This document shows positions 1 through 9,248 of a stretch of 64,000 bases of DNA, piece by piece; position 1 is the stretch's first letter, and every line of letters begins with the position of its first letter. The position numbers and the translations under genes are program-made. The DNA comes from Cupriavidus basilensis (GTDB lineage Bacteria; Pseudomonadota; Gammaproteobacteria; Burkholderiales; Burkholderiaceae). Under the pieces are notes generated by a model. That model searched no databases, was not told the origin of the DNA, and saw only the letters and a list, made by a program, of their open reading frames with translations. Where the stretch lies: assembly GCF_000832305.1 (NCBI RefSeq), contig NZ_CP010536.1:1984001-2048000 (forward strand), read 5' to 3'.

Positions 1-235
1 GCTCGTTGAACTTGGACAGGCGCTTGGAGCCCTTGCCATCGAGTTCGCGCACGTGCAGGTGCAGCACCGTGGCCCCGGCGTTGTAGCAGTCAACGGCCTT
101 TTGCACCTGTTCTTCCATCGTCACCGGAATGTCCTCGGGGAAATCCGCCGGCATCCACTCGGGGCCATAAGGCGCCACGGTGATGACCACTTTGTCCTGG
201 TTTTCGGGATGCAGGGAATCGTCGAGAAATTGCAT
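1..235 (-). CDS. BKACE-family (DUF849) beta-keto acid cleavage enzyme, N-terminal part
   Basis: The 5' end of a leftward gene whose 3' end lies outside the window; 78 codons are visible. The ATG at 235 follows an AAGGAG ribosome site. The residues read VVITVAPYGPEW near position 17 and VLHLHVRELDGKG near 57. The His-x-His pair (about residues 59 and 61) is the zinc-binding signature of the BKACE family, which splits beta-keto acids with acetyl-CoA into a CoA ester and acetoacetate. The real substrate cannot be read from this fragment. It is the last visible gene of a leftward run with the dioxygenase and quinone oxidoreductase, which suggests a catabolic operon. Confidence 0.85.
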   Translation of the reverse strand, partial: MQFLDDSLHPENQDKVVITVAPYGPEWMPADFPEDIPVTMEEQVQKAVDCYNAGATVLHLHVRELDGKGSKRLSKFNE

Positions 236-290
236 TTGTTACTCCTTGTCGGATTGGGGTGGGTTCAACTGCGCTAAGGCAGCTGAACGC

Positions 291-1139
291 CTAAAACGTG
301 GTGTCGCCAATAATGCCGGCGCGCTCCATCTTGCGATGGCAGGGCGGGTAATCCATGACGGCGTAGTGCTGGGTCGAGCGGTTGTCCCAGATCGCCACGC
401 TATCGGGCTGCCAGCGCCAGCGCACCTGGTACTCGGGAATGCTGGCCTGGCTGATCAGGTAGCTGAGCAGCAGGCCGGCGCCCGGATTGGCGTCCTGGCC
501 GAAGCGAACACGCTGCGGCGTGTGGAAGTTGGTGAAGTGCGTGGTGAAGGCATTCACGAACAGCACCTTCTCGCCGGTCTCCGGGTGGGTGCGTACGACT
601 GGATGCTCGGCGTCCGGGAACTGGGCCTTCAGCGCGAGACGCTTGTCGATCGGCATGGCGGCGCCGAAGCTGGCTTCGATGCTGTGACGCGCACGCAGCC
701 CGGCGATCTGGCTCTTGATGTGGTCCGGCAGGTTCTCATAGGCCAGGACCATGTTGGCCCACATGGTGTCGCCGCCGACGGGCGGACATTCCACGCAGCG
801 CAGGACGCAGCCGAAGGGCGGGGCTACGCGCCAGGTGGCATCGGCGTGCCAGGCGTTCTCGTAGCGGTCGTTCGGCTGTTCCGGATTCTTGTAGATCCGC
901 ACCAGGCCAGGGTGGTCGGGGTCGCTGCCGGCTACCGGATGATCTTCGAGTTCGCCAAACAGGCGGGCAAAGGCCACGTGTTCGGCGCGCGTGATGTCCT
1001 GGCCGCGCAGGAACAGCACGCGATGCTTGAGCAGCGCGGCGCGGATTTCCGCAAACAGGCCGGCATCGTGAATGGCGTCCGCCAGTTTTACGCCAACCAG
1101 TTCGGCGCCGATGGCACAGGTAAGTTGTTCGACACGCAT
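291..1139 (-). CDS. TauD/TfdA-family 2-oxoglutarate-dependent dioxygenase
   Basis: A 282-residue Fe(II)/2-oxoglutarate dioxygenase of normal family length. The iron-binding triad is visible: H98 and D100 in WHADATW and H258 in the STQHYAVMD segment. The arginines after it (R269, R273) are placed to bind 2-oxoglutarate. The ATG at 1139 follows AGGAGGG. Only 9 bp separate it from the upstream oxidoreductase, so they are probably co-transcribed. Family members hydroxylate taurine, phenoxyacetates or related carboxylates; the substrate here is not evident. Pairing with a BKACE enzyme suggests breakdown of a small carboxylated compound (inference). Confidence 0.88.
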   Translation of the reverse strand: MRVEQLTCAIGAELVGVKLADAIHDAGLFAEIRAALLKHRVLFLRGQDITRAEHVAFARLFGELEDHPVAGSDPDHPGLVRIYKNPEQPNDRYENAWHADATWRVAPPFGCVLRCVECPPVGGDTMWANMVLAYENLPDHIKSQIAGLRARHSIEASFGAAMPIDKRLALKAQFPDAEHPVVRTHPETGEKVLFVNAFTTHFTNFHTPQRVRFGQDANPGAGLLLSYLISQASIPEYQVRWRWQPDSVAIWDNRSTQHYAVMDYPPCHRKMERAGIIGDTTF

Positions 1140-1148
1140 GCTGCCCTC

Positions 1149-2129
1149 CTAGACCGTGAAGACCGAGGAACCGGTGGTTTTGCGCGACTCCAGGTCCCGA
1201 TGGGCTTGTGCCGCGTCCTGCAGAGCGTAGCGCTGGTTGATCTCGATCCGGATGCGGCCGGCCGCGACATGGGCGAACAGCTCGTCCGCCAGTTCCTTCT
1301 TTTCGGCGGGATCAGCGATGTAGTCGGCCAGGGCCGGGCGGGTCAGGTAGAGCGACCCCTTCATTGCCAGCAATTGCGGGTTGAACGGCGGGATTGGGCC
1401 CGAGGCGGTGCCCACGCAGACCATCAGGCCGCGGCGCTTGAGTGAGTCCAGCGAAGCCTCGAAGGTGTCCTTGCCGACGCTGTCGAACACCACGTTGACG
1501 CCGACTCCGCCGGTCAGTTCGCGCACGCGCCTGGCCACATCCTCACGGCTGTAGTCGATGATGTGGTCACAGCCGTGGGCGCGGGCGACTGCCGCCTTGG
1601 CCTCGCTCGAAACGGTGCCGATCACGGTGAGGCCGAGCAGCTTCGCCCATTGCGAGACGATCAGGCCGACCCCGCCGGCGGCGGCGTGCAGCAGGATGGT
1701 GTCGTTGGGCTTGAACGCGTAGATGCGGCGCATCAGGTAGGCAGAAGTCAGGCCACGCATGGTCATGGCGGCAGCTGTCTCGCAGGCGATTCCGGCGGGC
1801 AGCTTGATCAGCGCCGCGGCCGGGATCAGGCGTGCGGTGCTGTACGCGCCGAGCGTGTTCAGAAAGCCCGTATAGGTGACGCGATCGCCAACCGCGACCT
1901 GGCTGACGCCGGCCCCGACAGCCTCGACGACGCCGGCGGCTTCAACGCCCATGCCGGCCGGCAGAGGCATCGGGTACAGGCCCGAGCGGAAGTAAGTGTC
2001 CGCAAAATTCAGGCCGACGGCCTCATGGCGCAAGCGTGCCTGCCCAGGAGCCGGATCGCCTACCGCGACCTCTTCCCATTGCAAGACTTCCGGGCCACCG
2101 GTTTCATGGATTCGAATGGCGTGTGGCAA
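1149..2129 (-). CDS. NADPH:quinone oxidoreductase-like protein (MDR/zeta-crystallin family)
   Basis: A 326-residue medium-chain dehydrogenase/reductase of the quinone oxidoreductase type. The N-terminal catalytic fold begins AIRIHETGGPEVL. The Rossmann nucleotide motif is LLHAAAGGVGLIVSQWAK near residue 145. There are no zinc-binding cysteines, as expected for the zeta-crystallin branch. The start is a TTG at 2129, chosen because AGGAG lies 5 nt upstream and the protein then begins in register with the family. It probably reduces quinones or alkenals with NADPH. It lies between the Usp-hemerythrin gene and the dioxygenase in one leftward operon. Confidence 0.88.
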   Translation of the reverse strand: MPHAIRIHETGGPEVLQWEEVAVGDPAPGQARLRHEAVGLNFADTYFRSGLYPMPLPAGMGVEAAGVVEAVGAGVSQVAVGDRVTYTGFLNTLGAYSTARLIPAAALIKLPAGIACETAAAMTMRGLTSAYLMRRIYAFKPNDTILLHAAAGGVGLIVSQWAKLLGLTVIGTVSSEAKAAVARAHGCDHIIDYSREDVARRVRELTGGVGVNVVFDSVGKDTFEASLDSLKRRGLMVCVGTASGPIPPFNPQLLAMKGSLYLTRPALADYIADPAEKKELADELFAHVAAGRIRIEINQRYALQDAAQAHRDLESRKTTGSSVFTV

Positions 2130-2193
2130 GTTGACTCCTGGTTATATTCAGTATGTGGTTGATTCGGTTTGGCGGTGATCCGCCGGCTTGCGT

Positions 2194-3141
2194 TCAGGCA
2201 CCCTGCGGTGCGCCAGGGGCAAGCCCGGCCAGTCGCTGCGCAAAGGCAGCATCGGGGGACGTCCCGGCGTGATGACCGAAGCTCTGGGTCAGTGCGACAT
2301 GCAGCGCATCCCAATCGGCCTGAGTGAGGTAGTGGCGCGCCGCCGGCAATATCACGCCTTCTTCGCGGCCCTGGTACTCCCATGCCAGGTGGGCATACAG
2401 TTCGACCACCTGGGCCAGTGCCGTAAGCGCGCACGCGCTGGCGGCAGCTTGCTCCACCTGCACGGCAAGGTCTTCGAGCAGGTTCTCCTGGCGCAAATGC
2501 TGGCGGGACAGCTCGTCCAGTTCCGCGCGCAATGCCTCGCTGCGCTGGCTCAGGCGGCGAAACAACGTGGCCTCCTTGCGCCGCTGCAGGGGATGAAGCG
2601 TTTGGCGCACATAATCGATGGCCGCGAGCATGGGAGCCGCGACAATCGGCGCGCCCGCCGCCTGCGTCGTTTCGACGAGGTGCAGCCAGGCATGCAGCAA
2701 TGTGGCCAGGCGGCTGTATGCGTTGTGCAGCAAAGCGATCGCCGCAATCGGCGCGGGTGCGCAAGCAGCCCCGATCGACAGCACCGGCATGCGGGCATGC
2801 ATCAGTATGTCCTTGGCAGGTGACGCTGGCCCGGCGAGATCCCCCGCGCCGTGGGCGAGGACAATCGCATCGCAACCGGCCTGGTCCGCCGCGGCCAGCA
2901 AGGCCCGCGCCGGATGTTCTGCAATCAGACTGGCGAACGTGCTCGCTACCCCCTGTGCACGTGCCGCCGCATCTGCCCGGATCAGCGCCTCGCGGGCCTG
3001 CGACTGCCCGCGCGTGCCGTTGTCCTGCGCATGCCGGAAACTGATGCGTGCTCCGTGGCTGCGGGCCAGCGCGATCGCTTGCAGCGCTGCCTTGGCGTCA
3101 TGGTCGCGAGGGTCGACAGGGACGAACAGATGGCGGAGCAT
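2194..3141 (-). CDS. Universal stress protein fused to a hemerythrin-like (HHE) domain
   Basis: 315 residues in two parts. Residues 1-130 look like a UspA domain (MLRHLFVPVDPRDHDAK opening, then AIVLAHGAGDLAG). Residues about 130-300 are an alpha-helical HHE/hemerythrin-like region with spaced His and Glu residues (LLHNAYSRLATLLHAWLH, ELYAHLAWEYQGREEGVILP). Hemerythrin domains bind a di-iron centre that can sense or carry oxygen or NO; Usp domains are regulatory and often bind ATP. The first gene of the leftward operon; the next start is 64 bp downstream. The usual Usp ATP loop G-x2-G-x9-G(S/T) is degenerate (GAGDLAGPAS). An in-operon redox sensor or iron-repair role is inference. Confidence 0.75.
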   Translation of the reverse strand: MLRHLFVPVDPRDHDAKAALQAIALARSHGARISFRHAQDNGTRGQSQAREALIRADAAARAQGVASTFASLIAEHPARALLAAADQAGCDAIVLAHGAGDLAGPASPAKDILMHARMPVLSIGAACAPAPIAAIALLHNAYSRLATLLHAWLHLVETTQAAGAPIVAAPMLAAIDYVRQTLHPLQRRKEATLFRRLSQRSEALRAELDELSRQHLRQENLLEDLAVQVEQAAASACALTALAQVVELYAHLAWEYQGREEGVILPAARHYLTQADWDALHVALTQSFGHHAGTSPDAAFAQRLAGLAPGAPQGA

Positions 3142-3452
3142 GGTTTGGGGCCGGTTCGGGTTAGGTCGGGTTAGGTCGGGTTAGGACGACGTCGCCGGCC
3201 GGTGTAGCGATTGGGTCGTCGGTGAGAGGCATTGCGTCCCTTGCTTGATCGTCCTGATGTGGATTGAATGGTAGAAGCGCTCTGGTTGGGGGCGCCCCCC
3301 AGCAGCGGGGGGGATTGGGCACAGGGATATCCCTGAGTGCGGCCAGAAACGCACCTGGCATGGCTATAATCCGCGGCATTTGCCGTGCGCGTCGGTTGAC
3401 CAGCCGGATACGCTCAACCCTCTTGATCGGCATCGCCTGCCGGGATTCCTTG
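3142..3452. other. Divergent promoter region between Usp-hemerythrin operon and LuxR regulator
   Basis: 311 bp without a convincing gene. It must hold promoters for both directions. The only structure I see is a 10-bp tandem repeat next to the leftward gene and a run of C/G at 3292-3310. Confidence 0.6.
3156..3185. repeat. Three tandem copies of a 10-bp repeat (TCGGGTTAGG)
   Basis: Three exact consecutive copies, 15 to 44 bp upstream of the Usp-hemerythrin start codon, so inside its leader or core promoter. Copy-number change could alter expression (inference). Confidence 0.9.
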
Positions 3453-6155
3453 ATGACAAATCCCTACAGTGGCACTGGCATCACAGCATCGGAACTGCTC
3501 CTCAAGACCAGTCCGCCCCGTGCGCCGCGCCACTTGCTGGCGCGCTCGCGCCTGCGCTCGGATAGCGAGCGGTTTCGTGACCGGCCCGTAACGATCGTGC
3601 AAGCGCCTGCCGGCTTCGGCAAGACATCGCTGCTGATCCAGTGGCACCGCGAATACATCATGCGCGGCAGCGCCGTTGCCTGGGTGTCGCTGGATGAGAG
3701 CAACGATCCCCCCCGGTTGCTGATGAGCCTGACGAGCGCGATTCGCTCCGGCTGCGGGCGCGCTGCGTTCGGCGCACGGCTGCTGGCAGGAGGAAGGGTG
3801 ACCGACGCGCCGCTGGAGGGCTTCACGGCATGGCTGGCCGAGGTTGCCCACCTTGCACTGGATGTCGTGCTCATCCTGGATGAGGCCGAGCGGCTGCCGG
3901 ACGGCAGCCGCGATGCGCTGATCTACCTGCTTAACAATTTGCCATCCAACCTGCGCATCGTGGTGGCGGCCCGTGACGGGTTCGACACGGTGGTTGAGCG
4001 GCTGGGACCGTATGGCCAGTGCGTGAAGGTTGATACCGCTTTGCTGCGTTTCCGCTTGGACGAGACGATCACGCTGATCGGCATGCACTTTGAGGCCAGC
4101 GTGGAGGCCGACGCCTGCGCCAGGCTGCACGACGTGACCGAGGGTTGGCCGCTTGGCTTGCAACTTGCGCTGGCGGCAGCCACCCATGCCCCGGATCCCG
4201 TTGCCGCCATCGATGCCTTCGCCAGCAGTACCGCAGGCATGCGAGAACACTTCGTTACAGCGCTGCTCGCCCGGCTCTCCGATGCGGATGCTGGATTCCT
4301 GACGCGCATCTCGATCGTGGAGTTGCTGCATGCGGATCTTTGCCGCGCCATGACGGGGTTGCCGGATGCGCAGGAACGATTGCAGCGTCTGATGCGTGAC
4401 ACGCCGCTGTTCGTCGTCTCGGACCAGCATGGCGAGTGGTTCCGCCTGCATGCGATGGCACGTGATGCGCTGCGCGCCCGGCTGGCGGACCTTCCGGCAC
4501 AGGAACTCGCCGGGATGCACGATCGCGCGATGCACTGGCTTGCCGATCACGGCATGACCGAGGCTGCCGCGCGCCACGCGCTCGCCAGCGGCCAGCGCGA
4601 GACTGCCTACAACCTGGCGCAGCGCTGCCTGTATGAAGCCGCCACGCGCGGCCAGTTGCCCGCCGTGCTCGAATGGCTCGAATGGCTGCCCGAGTCCGAG
4701 CTCGACCGGCATCCACGCCTGCGCCTGGCCGCGGCATGGGCGCTGGCGCTGAGCGAGCGCCACCAGCAGGCCGAGGTGCAAGTGCGGAAAATCCTGCACC
4801 ATGCGACGCCGGACGATGCCATGCGCTACGAGATCGACCTGATCCTGAGCGCCGCGGCCTACTACGCGGACGAGCCGGACCGCATTGCGGCGTTCTTCGA
4901 TCGCTGGGGGGAGGCACCGCCCGTCAACGATGCATGGCTGCGGCAGGCGCACGCCAACCGCCTGGCCGTGCGTGCGCTGATGGCGGGGGAGTATGCCAAG
5001 GCGCGGCGTTACGAACAGAACGCACCGCGCGGCGACGCCAGTCTTGCCTACCGCTACGTGATCCGCTGGCGCGATTACATCATCGGGCTTGGGTACCTGT
5101 TCGAGGGACAGGTGTTATTGGCGGAGCGCACGCTGCGCCCGGCGCTGGCACGCGCCGACGAAGAGTTGGGCCGGCGCCACCCGTTTTCCTGCATGATCGC
5201 CGGCTTGCTGGCCGCCGCCACTTATGCGCGGGACCAGATAGACGAAGCGGCAGCGCTCCTGGCCAATCGCCTGGATGTCCTGGAGCGTGGCGGCACGCCA
5301 GACACGGTGCTGCTCGCTTACCGCACGGCGGCCCGCATCGCTGCCGCCAGGGGCGTTGAGCATCGCGCTCTCGACCTGCTCGAGACCCTGTATGCGGTGG
5401 GCATTGCCCGCAACCTGCCCAGGCTGTGCGTGGCCAGCCTGACAGAGCAGTTGCGGCTGCATAGCGGGCGTTTTCGCTCCGAGACGTGCCGGGCCCTGCT
5501 GCGGCGCGTTGATGAGATCGTCGCGGACAATGCCGCGCCCGAGTCTGCGATCCAGCGGCGCAACCTGGTCCTGCTCCAGGATCTGGCGCACGCCTACACG
5601 TGCATTGCCGAGCAAGACTGGCGCGCGGCGCAGCAGCAACTGATGCGAGCGGAGGCTGGGGCCGAGGCGATGAAGCGCGAGGTCGTGCGCATCGAAATCA
5701 TGGCGCTGCGGGCGCTGGCCATTGACCGCTGCGGGGAGAAGAGCCTTACCTTGCTGCGTGAAGCCATGAACCTGCTGGAGGCGTACGGGGTGACGCGAGG
5801 CGTGCGCGACATCCATCCCGCGCTGGCGGACTGGGCTCGCAATATCGAGACGGAATCGATCGGTACGCAGCGTCCTGATCCTGCCAGGCCGGCACGTGCG
5901 GCGGTACACCTTGCTGCCGAGGCCGGCGCAGACGGGCCGCGCGCGGCGCCCAGCATGGTGCTGACGCCGAAAGAGCGCAATGTCCTGGAGTTGCTGGCCC
6001 GGCATCTTGCCAACAAGGAAATCGCGCTTGCCATGGGCATCGGTCAGGAGACGGTCAAGTGGCACCTGAAGAACCTGTCCGCCAAGCTGGATGCCGGCAC
6101 CCGCAAGCAGATCGTGCGCCGGGCGCAGTTGCTGGGCTTGTTGCGCGACGCATAG
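3453..6155 (+). CDS. MalT-like (LAL) LuxR-family ATP-dependent transcriptional regulator
   Basis: About 900 residues from the ATG at 3453 (MTNPYSGTGI). The frame is open farther upstream, but the extra 63 codons do not look like the family. The N-terminal STAND NTPase module has a Walker A motif, APAGFGKTSLL, and a Walker B motif, VVLILDEAERL. The middle is helical TPR-like sequence. The C-terminal LuxR HTH runs from LTPKERNVLELLARHLANKEIA to the VKWHLKNLSAKLDA recognition helix. Such proteins bind ATP and an inducer, then oligomerise on promoters. Divergent from the dioxygenase/BKACE operon, which it probably controls (inference from position). Confidence 0.9.
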   Translation: MTNPYSGTGITASELLLKTSPPRAPRHLLARSRLRSDSERFRDRPVTIVQAPAGFGKTSLLIQWHREYIMRGSAVAWVSLDESNDPPRLLMSLTSAIRSGCGRAAFGARLLAGGRVTDAPLEGFTAWLAEVAHLALDVVLILDEAERLPDGSRDALIYLLNNLPSNLRIVVAARDGFDTVVERLGPYGQCVKVDTALLRFRLDETITLIGMHFEASVEADACARLHDVTEGWPLGLQLALAAATHAPDPVAAIDAFASSTAGMREHFVTALLARLSDADAGFLTRISIVELLHADLCRAMTGLPDAQERLQRLMRDTPLFVVSDQHGEWFRLHAMARDALRARLADLPAQELAGMHDRAMHWLADHGMTEAAARHALASGQRETAYNLAQRCLYEAATRGQLPAVLEWLEWLPESELDRHPRLRLAAAWALALSERHQQAEVQVRKILHHATPDDAMRYEIDLILSAAAYYADEPDRIAAFFDRWGEAPPVNDAWLRQAHANRLAVRALMAGEYAKARRYEQNAPRGDASLAYRYVIRWRDYIIGLGYLFEGQVLLAERTLRPALARADEELGRRHPFSCMIAGLLAAATYARDQIDEAAALLANRLDVLERGGTPDTVLLAYRTAARIAAARGVEHRALDLLETLYAVGIARNLPRLCVASLTEQLRLHSGRFRSETCRALLRRVDEIVADNAAPESAIQRRNLVLLQDLAHAYTCIAEQDWRAAQQQLMRAEAGAEAMKREVVRIEIMALRALAIDRCGEKSLTLLREAMNLLEAYGVTRGVRDIHPALADWARNIETESIGTQRPDPARPARAAVHLAAEAGADGPRAAPSMVLTPKERNVLELLARHLANKEIALAMGIGQETVKWHLKNLSAKLDAGTRKQIVRRAQLLGLLRDA

Positions 6156-6266
6156 CGGGAGTGCCGGCAGTCCCGGCGGGCGTGGCCGGTAGCGTGACGC
6201 CATTCCTCTCGTCCCGGCCCCAGCCCGACCAGGATGCCAGGCACCGAAGTCCGGCGATGTCCGACA

Positions 6267-7664
6267 TCACGCCAGGCGGCTGGCCTCGATGCGCGGGAAC
6301 ACCCGCGCCAGCGTGACGCCGCGCGCGGCCATGAACAGCAGCAGCGCCGCCCATAAGCCATCGTTGCCGAACGGGCCGGCCAGCGCAAGCGCCGCCACCA
6401 TGAACGCCGCGAACGACAAGGCCATCGAGTGCATCAGGTCGCGCGTGCTGGTGGCGCCGATGAACACGCCATCGAGCAGGAAGCCCCACACGGAAACCAG
6501 CGGCAGGGCAACCGCCCACGGCAGGTAGCGCACCGCCGCGTCGTGGACCGTGCGCTGGTCGGTCAGGCAGGCGATGATCCATGCTCCGGCGCTGGCATAC
6601 ACCAGGGAGAAGCACAGCGCGCCCACTGCCCCCCAGATCATCGTGACGCGGACCGCGCGGCGGAAGGCGTGCCGGTCCCGGGTGCCGATGGCGGCGCCCA
6701 CCAGCGCCTCGGCCGCATGCGCGAAGCCATCGAGCGCGTACGCCATGAAGGTCTGGAAGTTGAGCAGCAGCGCGTTGGCCGCCAGGATCACGTCGCCTTG
6801 CCGGGCGCCCGCATGGGCGAACCAGCCGAAGCTGGCCACCAGGCACAGCGTGCGGATGAAGATGTCGCGGTTGAGGGCGACCAGCCGCTTCAGTTCGTGC
6901 GCATCGGCGACCACCGCCCAGCGCAGGGGCGCCAGGCCGTGCGGGCGCAGCCGCCAGAGCAGGGCGGCGCCCAGCATGAAGCCGCACGCATCGGCGGTGG
7001 CGGTGGCAGCGCCGATCCCCGCGATGCTCCAGTCGAATACATAAACGTAGAGCAGTACCGCGGCAATGTTCACCGCGTTGATGAAGAGCTGGATGAGCAG
7101 GCCCAGCCGCACGCGCTGGCAGCCCAGCAGGTAGCCGAGCACCACGTAATTGCACAAGGCAAAAGGCGCCGCCCAGATCCGCGCATGGCTGTAGGCCCGC
7201 GCGTGGTGCTGGAGTGTGTCGCTGCCGCCGATCAGGCCCAGCGCGCCGTGGATCAAGGGCATCTGTACGGCCAGCACGCCGAGCCCGATGACGGTGGCCA
7301 GCATCAGGGCGCGTGCCAGCGTGGCGCGCAATGCCGCGCCGTCCCGGGCGCCATACGCTTGCGCGACGAGGCCGGTGGTACCCATGCGCAGGAACCCGAA
7401 GCCCCAGAACACGAAGCTGAAGAACAGGCCGCCGGCGGCCACGCCGCCCAGGTAGGCCGGGTCCGGCAGGTGGCCGGCAACGGCGGTATCGACCGCACCC
7501 AGGATCGGCTGGGTCAGGTTGGCCAGGATGATCGGGCACGCCAGCGCCAGCACGCGGCGGTGCCAGTGCGAAGCGGGCAGGGCCGGCGGTGCGCTGCAAG
7601 CGCTGCCGTTGGCGGGTGAAGCGGATGAGAGGGGACTGTCGGCGTCTGGCACGTTGCGCAGCAA
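6267..7664 (-). CDS. MATE-family (DinF-like) multidrug/toxin exporter
   Basis: 465 residues with about 12 hydrophobic segments. The first core motif reads ALACPIILANLTQPILGAVDTAVAG near residue 42, typical of DinF-type MATE proteins that exchange Na+ or H+ for cationic drugs. The longest frame starts at a TTG (7664) and a GTG at 7652 is also possible; neither has a clear ribosome site, so the hydrophilic first 30 residues are uncertain. Convergent with the LuxR regulator gene; no operon partner. Confidence 0.88.
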   Translation of the reverse strand: MLRNVPDADSPLSSASPANGSACSAPPALPASHWHRRVLALACPIILANLTQPILGAVDTAVAGHLPDPAYLGGVAAGGLFFSFVFWGFGFLRMGTTGLVAQAYGARDGAALRATLARALMLATVIGLGVLAVQMPLIHGALGLIGGSDTLQHHARAYSHARIWAAPFALCNYVVLGYLLGCQRVRLGLLIQLFINAVNIAAVLLYVYVFDWSIAGIGAATATADACGFMLGAALLWRLRPHGLAPLRWAVVADAHELKRLVALNRDIFIRTLCLVASFGWFAHAGARQGDVILAANALLLNFQTFMAYALDGFAHAAEALVGAAIGTRDRHAFRRAVRVTMIWGAVGALCFSLVYASAGAWIIACLTDQRTVHDAAVRYLPWAVALPLVSVWGFLLDGVFIGATSTRDLMHSMALSFAAFMVAALALAGPFGNDGLWAALLLFMAARGVTLARVFPRIEASRLA

Positions 7665-7719
7665 GGGCTGGGTGTTTTGGGGGCGACCGACATTATGGTC
7701 GATCCACCGCCTTGCTGCC

Positions 7720-7755
7720 GCGCGGGTGAACAGGAACGATGCCGCTCACCCGCGC
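7720..7755. terminator. 10-bp perfect inverted repeat, possible terminator or operator
   Basis: GCGCGGGTGA and its exact reverse complement are separated by 16 nt, in the gap between the exporter and the membrane protein gene. No T-tract follows on either side, so a factor-independent terminator is not certain. Confidence 0.35.
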
Positions 7756-7923
7756 CGTACGTGCCGGGACTCAGGTGTTTACGGTTCTTCCACGGCCGAA
7801 GCCTTAGTGCTGGTTGGGTGCGACAATGCCGTAGCGCTCCATTTCGATCCATCCGTTGTCGCTCATGGCCAGCGCAAAGCGCGCGAGGGGGCGGAGTGCC
7901 GGCCAAGCCTTGCGGCAGGTAGA

Positions 7924-9072
7924 TCAGCCGTTCCTCTTCGAAAGACCGTAGAACTCGAAATAGACGGCGTAGATCAGCATGACGTAGTTGAGCAGGTCGA
8001 CCCAGGTGAGCGGATCGCCGCCAAAGCCGGGGATGATCTGCGCTTCATGCAGCACGGTGCCGGCAAACCATCGCGTATAGGCAAAAAAGGAGATCACTCC
8101 AAGGCCCCAGCACGATGCCGCGCGTATGGCCCGGTTCGTGCCGGCACCGAACCGTGTCGGCCAGTTGCCGGCAACGTTGGCCCAGAAGATCAGCCAGAAG
8201 GCAATGCATACGCCTAGCTGCGCGGGCCAGCTTGGAAGCATCGCGCCGATTTTTTCAACGGCGCCGGGAGGGATGAGGACCCATCTGAGCAACGCCAGAT
8301 GCACGGCATAGAGCGCAGTGCCCAGCAAGAAGTTGCCGGCCAGCGCGGCGAGCGCCATATGGCTTTTCCGGGCCAGCCTGTTCCACGGCCAGTTGTCGAA
8401 GATCAGGAATGTCGTCAGCCACGCTACGATGACGGAATAGAACCAGCCGATCGCCACCGGCAACGGCAGCAGGATCGCATGCGGCGCGGTGGTGGCCGAC
8501 ACGCTGGGATAGATCAGCAGGAAGTATCCCAGGCCCGTGAGGCAACAGCCGGCGGCGATTTGAGCAAGGCCGCTAGCCGCGGGGCGCAGGCCGCTGTCGG
8601 ACCACGGCCATCCGGCCATGCCTGTTGCCAGTATGCCGAAGCCGTAGAAGCCGATCAGCACGATCAGGCCGGCCGCGCCGTAGCCGGCGCCGTTGATGGC
8701 GCTGAATGCCGGATCCAGTGCGCCGTAGCCATGGACCAGTGCGGCGGGCACGGCGAAGGAGAGCGCCAGCGTCACGACCGTGGCGGCGCAGCCGCGCACG
8801 GGCTGCTTCAGCGCTGAGAATCCCGCCATGCCGAAGTTGAAGCCGACGAAGACCAGCACCAGGATGCCCCAGAAGAGGTACATGCCAAATGGCTGGGGGG
8901 CGTATTTCCAGACGGCCTGGGCGGGGTCGGCGAACAGGCGCCATACGCCAAGGCTGATGCCGTGCACGATCAGGAAGACGGCCACGGAGAATGCCAATGG
9001 CCGCAGCGCTAGTCCGGCAGGCGCGAGCGCTGGTGTGTCTTGAGCTTCGATATTGGGGCTGAGGGGTTCCAT
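7924..9072 (-). CDS. Multipass integral membrane protein of unknown function
   Basis: About 382 residues from the ATG at 9072; in-frame ATGs at 9081 and 9141 would lengthen it by 3 or 23 residues. After a short polar N-terminus there are about nine to eleven hydrophobic segments, for example FSVAVFLIVHGISLGVW and YLFWGILVLVFVGFNFGMAG. I do not recognise the family. It lies 176 bp downstream of the butanediol dehydrogenase on the same strand, so it could be read with that gene and move a related solute. This is inference only. Confidence 0.7.
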   Translation of the reverse strand: MEPLSPNIEAQDTPALAPAGLALRPLAFSVAVFLIVHGISLGVWRLFADPAQAVWKYAPQPFGMYLFWGILVLVFVGFNFGMAGFSALKQPVRGCAATVVTLALSFAVPAALVHGYGALDPAFSAINGAGYGAAGLIVLIGFYGFGILATGMAGWPWSDSGLRPAASGLAQIAAGCCLTGLGYFLLIYPSVSATTAPHAILLPLPVAIGWFYSVIVAWLTTFLIFDNWPWNRLARKSHMALAALAGNFLLGTALYAVHLALLRWVLIPPGAVEKIGAMLPSWPAQLGVCIAFWLIFWANVAGNWPTRFGAGTNRAIRAASCWGLGVISFFAYTRWFAGTVLHEAQIIPGFGGDPLTWVDLLNYVMLIYAVYFEFYGLSKRNG

Positions 9073-9212
9073 GACCGGCATGTCCAGTACGATGAAGGCC
9101 CGGCACGCGAGGCGCGCGCTGGCCGCTGCGCGACGCTGCATCGCGCGAGGCCCGCATGCCGGTGGGATGGGAGGGTGGCCGCGTTGGTCAACGCGGCGCG
9201 TTGGAATGAGCG

Positions 9213-9236
9213 GCCGTCAAGCCGTCAAGCCGTCAA
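9213..9236. repeat. Three tandem copies of an 8-bp repeat (GCCGTCAA)
   Basis: Exact triplet repeat just downstream of the butanediol dehydrogenase stop, in the gap before the membrane protein. Confidence 0.9.
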
Positions 9237-9248
9237 GTTGTCCAGCGG

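Noticed and set aside
180..1445. Long rightward open frame (421 codons) across the dioxygenase and oxidoreductase genes
   Set aside because: Antisense shadow in GC-rich DNA; the opposite strand has clear motifs and ribosome sites.
3200..3262. FNR-like half-site TTGAT ahead of the Usp-hemerythrin operon
   Set aside because: The second half-site is absent (CTGAT where ATCAA is expected), so the gene is not placed in the FNR set.
7804..7866. Leftward 20-codon frame beginning MSDNGWIEMERYGIVAPNQH
   Set aside because: Natural-looking residues but no ribosome site, no start other than one ATG, and immediately after the membrane-protein stop; too short to support as a gene.
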